DNA of 64,000 bases from Methylobacterium sp. CB376 (lineage in GTDB: Bacteria; Pseudomonadota; Alphaproteobacteria; Rhizobiales; Beijerinckiaceae): assembly GCF_029714205.1 (NCBI RefSeq), contig NZ_CP121648.1, positions 6,574,501 to 6,638,500 of the forward strand. The letters are read 5' to 3'. Positions 62,901 to 64,000 of this stretch are shown here, one piece after another. The translations under genes were made by a program, and so were the position numbers. The notes below the pieces were generated by a model. That model was not told the DNA's origin. It did no database searches and was given only the letters and a program-made list of their open reading frames with translations. The number at the start of each line of letters is the position of its first letter. Within the stretch, counting starts at the first letter, position 1.

Positions 62901-64000
62901 ATGACGGACCTCGCCCGGCTGTTCGACCGCGGCGGCGCCTCCCTGGCCGAGCTGCTGGAGCGCCGCGGCGAGAGCGTGATCGGGCGCCTGCAGGAGGCGG
63001 TCGCCGAGGCCGAGCGCAGTCTGGAGAGCGGCGGCGCCCGCCTCCAGGAGGGCGTGGCCGGCCGCACCGGCGTGCTCGCCGAGCTCCTCGACCGCGGCAC
63101 CGCCAGCCTCGCGGAGGTGCTGGAGCAGCGCGGCGAGGCCCTGGTCGGGCGCCTGCAGGGCGCCGTGGCCGAGGCCGAGCGCGCCCTCGACGCGGGCGGC
63201 ACCCGCCTGCAGGAGGGCGTGGCCGCCCGCACCGCGGCGCTCACCACCCTGCTCGACGCGCGCGGCGGCGCCGTCGACGCGGCCTTCGAGGACCGCCTGC
63301 GGCGCCTCGGCAGCCTCGTGGACGAGCAGGCCACGACCATCCACGCCCTGCTCGACGGCCAGGCCGAGATCCTGCGCGCCGCCCTCGACGAGCGCATCCG
63401 GGCCCTGCACGACCTGCTCGACCAGCGCGCCGCGGCGATGCGCGGCCTGCTCGACGGCCAAGCGGGCGCGCTCGGCCACGTCCTCGACGAGCGGGTCGGC
63501 GCCCTGCAGGGGCTCCTCTCCGAGCGCGGCCAGGGCCTCGCGCAGCTCTTCGAGACGCGGGTCGGCGACCTCACGGGGGCCCTCGACGCGCGCACCCGCG
63601 ACCTCGCCACCCTGTTCGACCGGCGTCTCGCCGCCCTCGACCTCCTGGTCGAGCGCCGCGGCAGCGCCCTCGCCGAGACCGTCGAGGCGCGGGCGAACGC
63701 CCTGGCCAGCCTGGTGGACGACCGCGCGGCGGCCTTCGCGCGCACGGTCGACGACCGCGCCGCCTCCCTGTCGGGGCAGCTCCAGGCGCGGATCCACGAC
63801 CTCGGCCGCGCGGTGGACGAGCGCGCGGAGGCCTTCTCGGGCCTCGTCGAGGGGCGGCGCGCGGCCTTCGCGCAGCTGCTCGACGGCGGCGCCGGCCTGC
63901 GGGATCTCCTGGTGGAGAACGAGCGCGCGATCGCCGCCCTGCTCGAGTCCCGCCAGGCCGCCCTCGCCCGCGAGATGCACGAGCGCACGGCGAGCCTCGC
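56988..64000 (+). CDS. Giant apolipoprotein-like coiled-coil protein, GPR/RgsE polar-growth type (3' end outside window)
   Basis: An open frame of more than 2,330 codons runs to the window edge. Residues 1-110 are a soluble acidic/basic head. Two membrane helices lie at about 115-135 and 152-174, then the whole remainder is Ala/Glu/Arg-rich amphipathic helix built from about 62-residue repeats. Size, two N-terminal helices and apolipoprotein-like repeats match the growth pole ring protein of Agrobacterium (GPR, about 2,100 residues) and RgsE of Sinorhizobium, which organise polar cell growth. Frame phase was checked at several points to the end. The long minus-strand ORFs here are shadows of it. 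Confidence 0.85.
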   Translation, partial: MATEKKLKDPTEAALSAIEQALNLDQAPAGPEAGRTEPRLPDVEDADPLAGPPRTDGRPAEPVFDGSVMPELEREARREGGLLPPDRSLVANDDRRGLGAMRQSLRVKPSRTPYLLAMLAAALWLAGFAALAWGQANGDLRGFLAGLSGLQGAVGAAAVLAPVLLFFIAAMLAVRAQEMRLVARAVGDVAIRLAEPEAFSTDAVLTMSQAVRREVAAVGDGVERALARAGELETLVRGEISTLERAYSDNEIRIRALVDELVAQREAIVANAERVRGAIQGTHQTLTQELDTAASRIVAAVDGVGERVTGSLGARGEEITAALGRRGEEITASLAETGERVAQAVSGEGDGLVQRLAATGETVKAGLGEAGDALAATLQARTEAVTQAIGHTSGLLTAALADSAGEVARVLGETGSGVIEALNREGEQVRETFARSAATLEERLLARGEDLTTRFAETGNAITHRFAASGSALAAHLDDRSVALREEIEGAGTRVVEALERSGREASGALGSTSDAVLDAFAARAARLREEVAALVEEAAQAIGVHAADLSGRLEDTIGRVEQAIVVHGGALERGLAEGGDRFAGLMAERAASAAASFAGATESLQNSLDGRTGAAIAALRRTAEEIGREIDARAAEAEEVFRRAAETAAGAVGARTETAAEAIRAAGSGTAETVGASAAAAVEAFRRAAREGAEAATASGAEAVEAFRLALAGISGELDTRAAEAAETMRRAAEDATGALGTRTVEAAQVFHRTVEATGTELNARAAEVVDVLRRSAETVAQAIGARTAESVDLARLSAEDLAAAFEATSGAAASRVLGAAEESTRMLHARADATDAQLREALGRIEAAAEAVAHAAASATGDLDARLGGAAAELAQAAETARGQIGATVQETDAALRETLDGMVLRARDAASVIARTAETAAGAVDARLAGAAEAFLRAAEAAEGRVTARTAQTDAALRGAVETLAARAEDAAAAILQSAETAAGTVDTRLAGVAEAFLRAAEAAEGRLASRTAQTDAALRGAVEALATRAEAAAAALAGAADSATGDLDARLGGAAAQLAQAAETARGQIGATVQETDAALRETLDGMVLRARDAASVIARTAETAAGAVDARLAGAAEAFLRAAEAAEGRVTARTAQTDAALRGAVETLATRAEDAAAALARAAETATGSLDARLGGVAAQFSQAAEAARGQIGAQAQETDAALREAVEFVVLRARDAAVAIARSAEMATGTVDARIGSVASAFAQAVEAATGSLDGKMAAATTALLGTADMVGARLDERTAQADERLRRAVEALAERSEAAASALAHSAENAAGAVDARFAGLAESFLRAADEAGRRVSARTEEADEGLRRALDGLAARAEAVAAAIAAAAESATGGLDGRVEAVAASLVGAADEMGARLGRRAAEADEALRRSVEVLAARAEEAAGAIARSAETATGAVDARLAGVAEAFLQAAEAAETRVAARSGEADATLRRSVESLAERAETAAAAIGQAAEEIGRELTARIGTVETAFGGSGRDVVALIGQHADETQARLAGVGRDIVLAVTSQGARVNDALVRTGETLASTAETSGKALDEVLTNRLAALQDLIARGDILADRISRDTGAISETVVSRLEEIDRVITVEGRAVADRIAERTREASDLVETRLGALEERSAKRTAELSASFDSLVGQVDKHLGARATALNEALIVRAGEIARAMAEGGREVAQALDARADELARAVTAQIQAMSDALGARAGEIGGAFGRRTEELAARLDEGAARFDERVLARLDGVAAALDARSRVIEEAFGGQAQEILRQVEARTRALDEELGRRARDLVDLVEHHGGAASRDLAGQGEAIRAAFETGAESLSRLVEERVAALAAGLDERRRLIEDTFGARTQEVLGEIEARTRALDEELGRRTRDLVGFVETHSGAASRDLAGHAEAIRAAFEGRAEGLSRLVEERTAALAAELDERGRAMFGTVGQRMTDLARLFDRGGASLAELLERRGESVIGRLQEAVAEAERSLESGGARLQEGVAGRTGVLAELLDRGTASLAEVLEQRGEALVGRLQGAVAEAERALDAGGTRLQEGVAARTAALTTLLDARGGAVDAAFEDRLRRLGSLVDEQATTIHALLDGQAEILRAALDERIRALHDLLDQRAAAMRGLLDGQAGALGHVLDERVGALQGLLSERGQGLAQLFETRVGDLTGALDARTRDLATLFDRRLAALDLLVERRGSALAETVEARANALASLVDDRAAAFARTVDDRAASLSGQLQARIHDLGRAVDERAEAFSGLVEGRRAAFAQLLDGGAGLRDLLVENERAIAALLESRQAALAREMHERTASL
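59565..60480 (+). repeat. 186-bp repeat array inside the giant gene, with 558-bp offset near-identity
   Basis: Units of 62 codons (each starting near ETAAGAVDARL or SATGDLDARL) recur. Three units later, at an offset of 558 bp, DNA at about 59565-59890 is repeated almost exactly at about 60123-60448, with roughly 275 bp at 59616-59889 essentially identical. This is a recent in-frame duplication and a likely recombination or assembly-collapse spot. Confidence 0.8.

Noticed and set aside
56874..63980. Minus-strand open frame of 2,368 codons opposite the giant gene
   Set aside because: It is the antisense of GC-rich helical repeats. It has no sensible start context and reads as Gly/Arg/Ala-Leu low complexity, while the plus strand has membrane helices and regular 62-residue repeats.

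Overview
The window is a very GC-rich (about 70% or more) alphaproteobacterial chromosome segment, most like Methylobacterium or a close relative in the Hyphomicrobiales. This rests on gene content (a PetP/PetR-like MarR-regulator set, rhizobial-type malonate genes, a DUF1127 protein, a giant growth-pole-ring-like coiled-coil protein) and on a dispersed hairpin repeat at gene ends. It is not a marker-gene identification. No rRNA, tRNA, CRISPR array or complete insertion sequence was seen.

Layout. 1-2200: end of an acetyltransferase, an SDR dehydrogenase and a DenD-type erythronate dehydrogenase. 2.4-8.6 kb: a polysaccharide-export-type membrane protein, an EnvZ/OmpR-like pair and MarR regulator divergent from a branched-chain aminotransferase, then a DUF3072 protein and a Flp pilin. 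8.6-18.3 kb: LysR/DUF1127, MATE and Kef-type transporters, two MFS carriers, ispH and thrB. 19-26.1 kb: a malonate regulon (GntR regulator, TRAP transporter, malonyl-CoA decarboxylase, malonyl-CoA synthetase). 27.3-33.2 kb: a LysR gene and sdhCDAB, with a methyltransferase gene inserted between sdhA and sdhB. 33.4-35.2 kb: an AprI/Inh-like lipoprotein and a D-threonine-aldolase-like enzyme.

35.2-37.1 kb (minus strand) is the most unusual locus: a compact RiPP cluster of a 93-residue double-glycine-leader, three-cysteine peptide, a partner protein (HvfC/BufC-like plus PqqD-like segment) and a DUF692/MNIO oxidase, with a divergent TehB-like methyltransferase. 37.5-49.6 kb: AEC transporter, a decayed LuxR-type regulator, a beta-barrel protein, a GNAT acetyltransferase, rsmD-rluB divergent from tadA, a frameshifted hydrolase, mntH with a palindromic operator, and a transglutaminase-like protein.

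49.7-50.9 kb is an AT-rich island with a single DUF3800 gene, a strong terminator and a 27-bp perfect inverted repeat. It looks acquired. 51-56.7 kb returns to core genes: haloacetate-dehalogenase-like hydrolase, purD, hemF, a CoxE-type VWA protein, a 2Fe-2S ferredoxin and an Hpt protein. From 56,988 to the end runs one huge open frame, a GPR/RgsE-like polar growth protein built from about 62-residue repeats. Several reading frames (rluB twice, the 46-kb hydrolase, the LuxR gene) are broken by single-base shifts in G/C runs, so sequence accuracy should be checked there.
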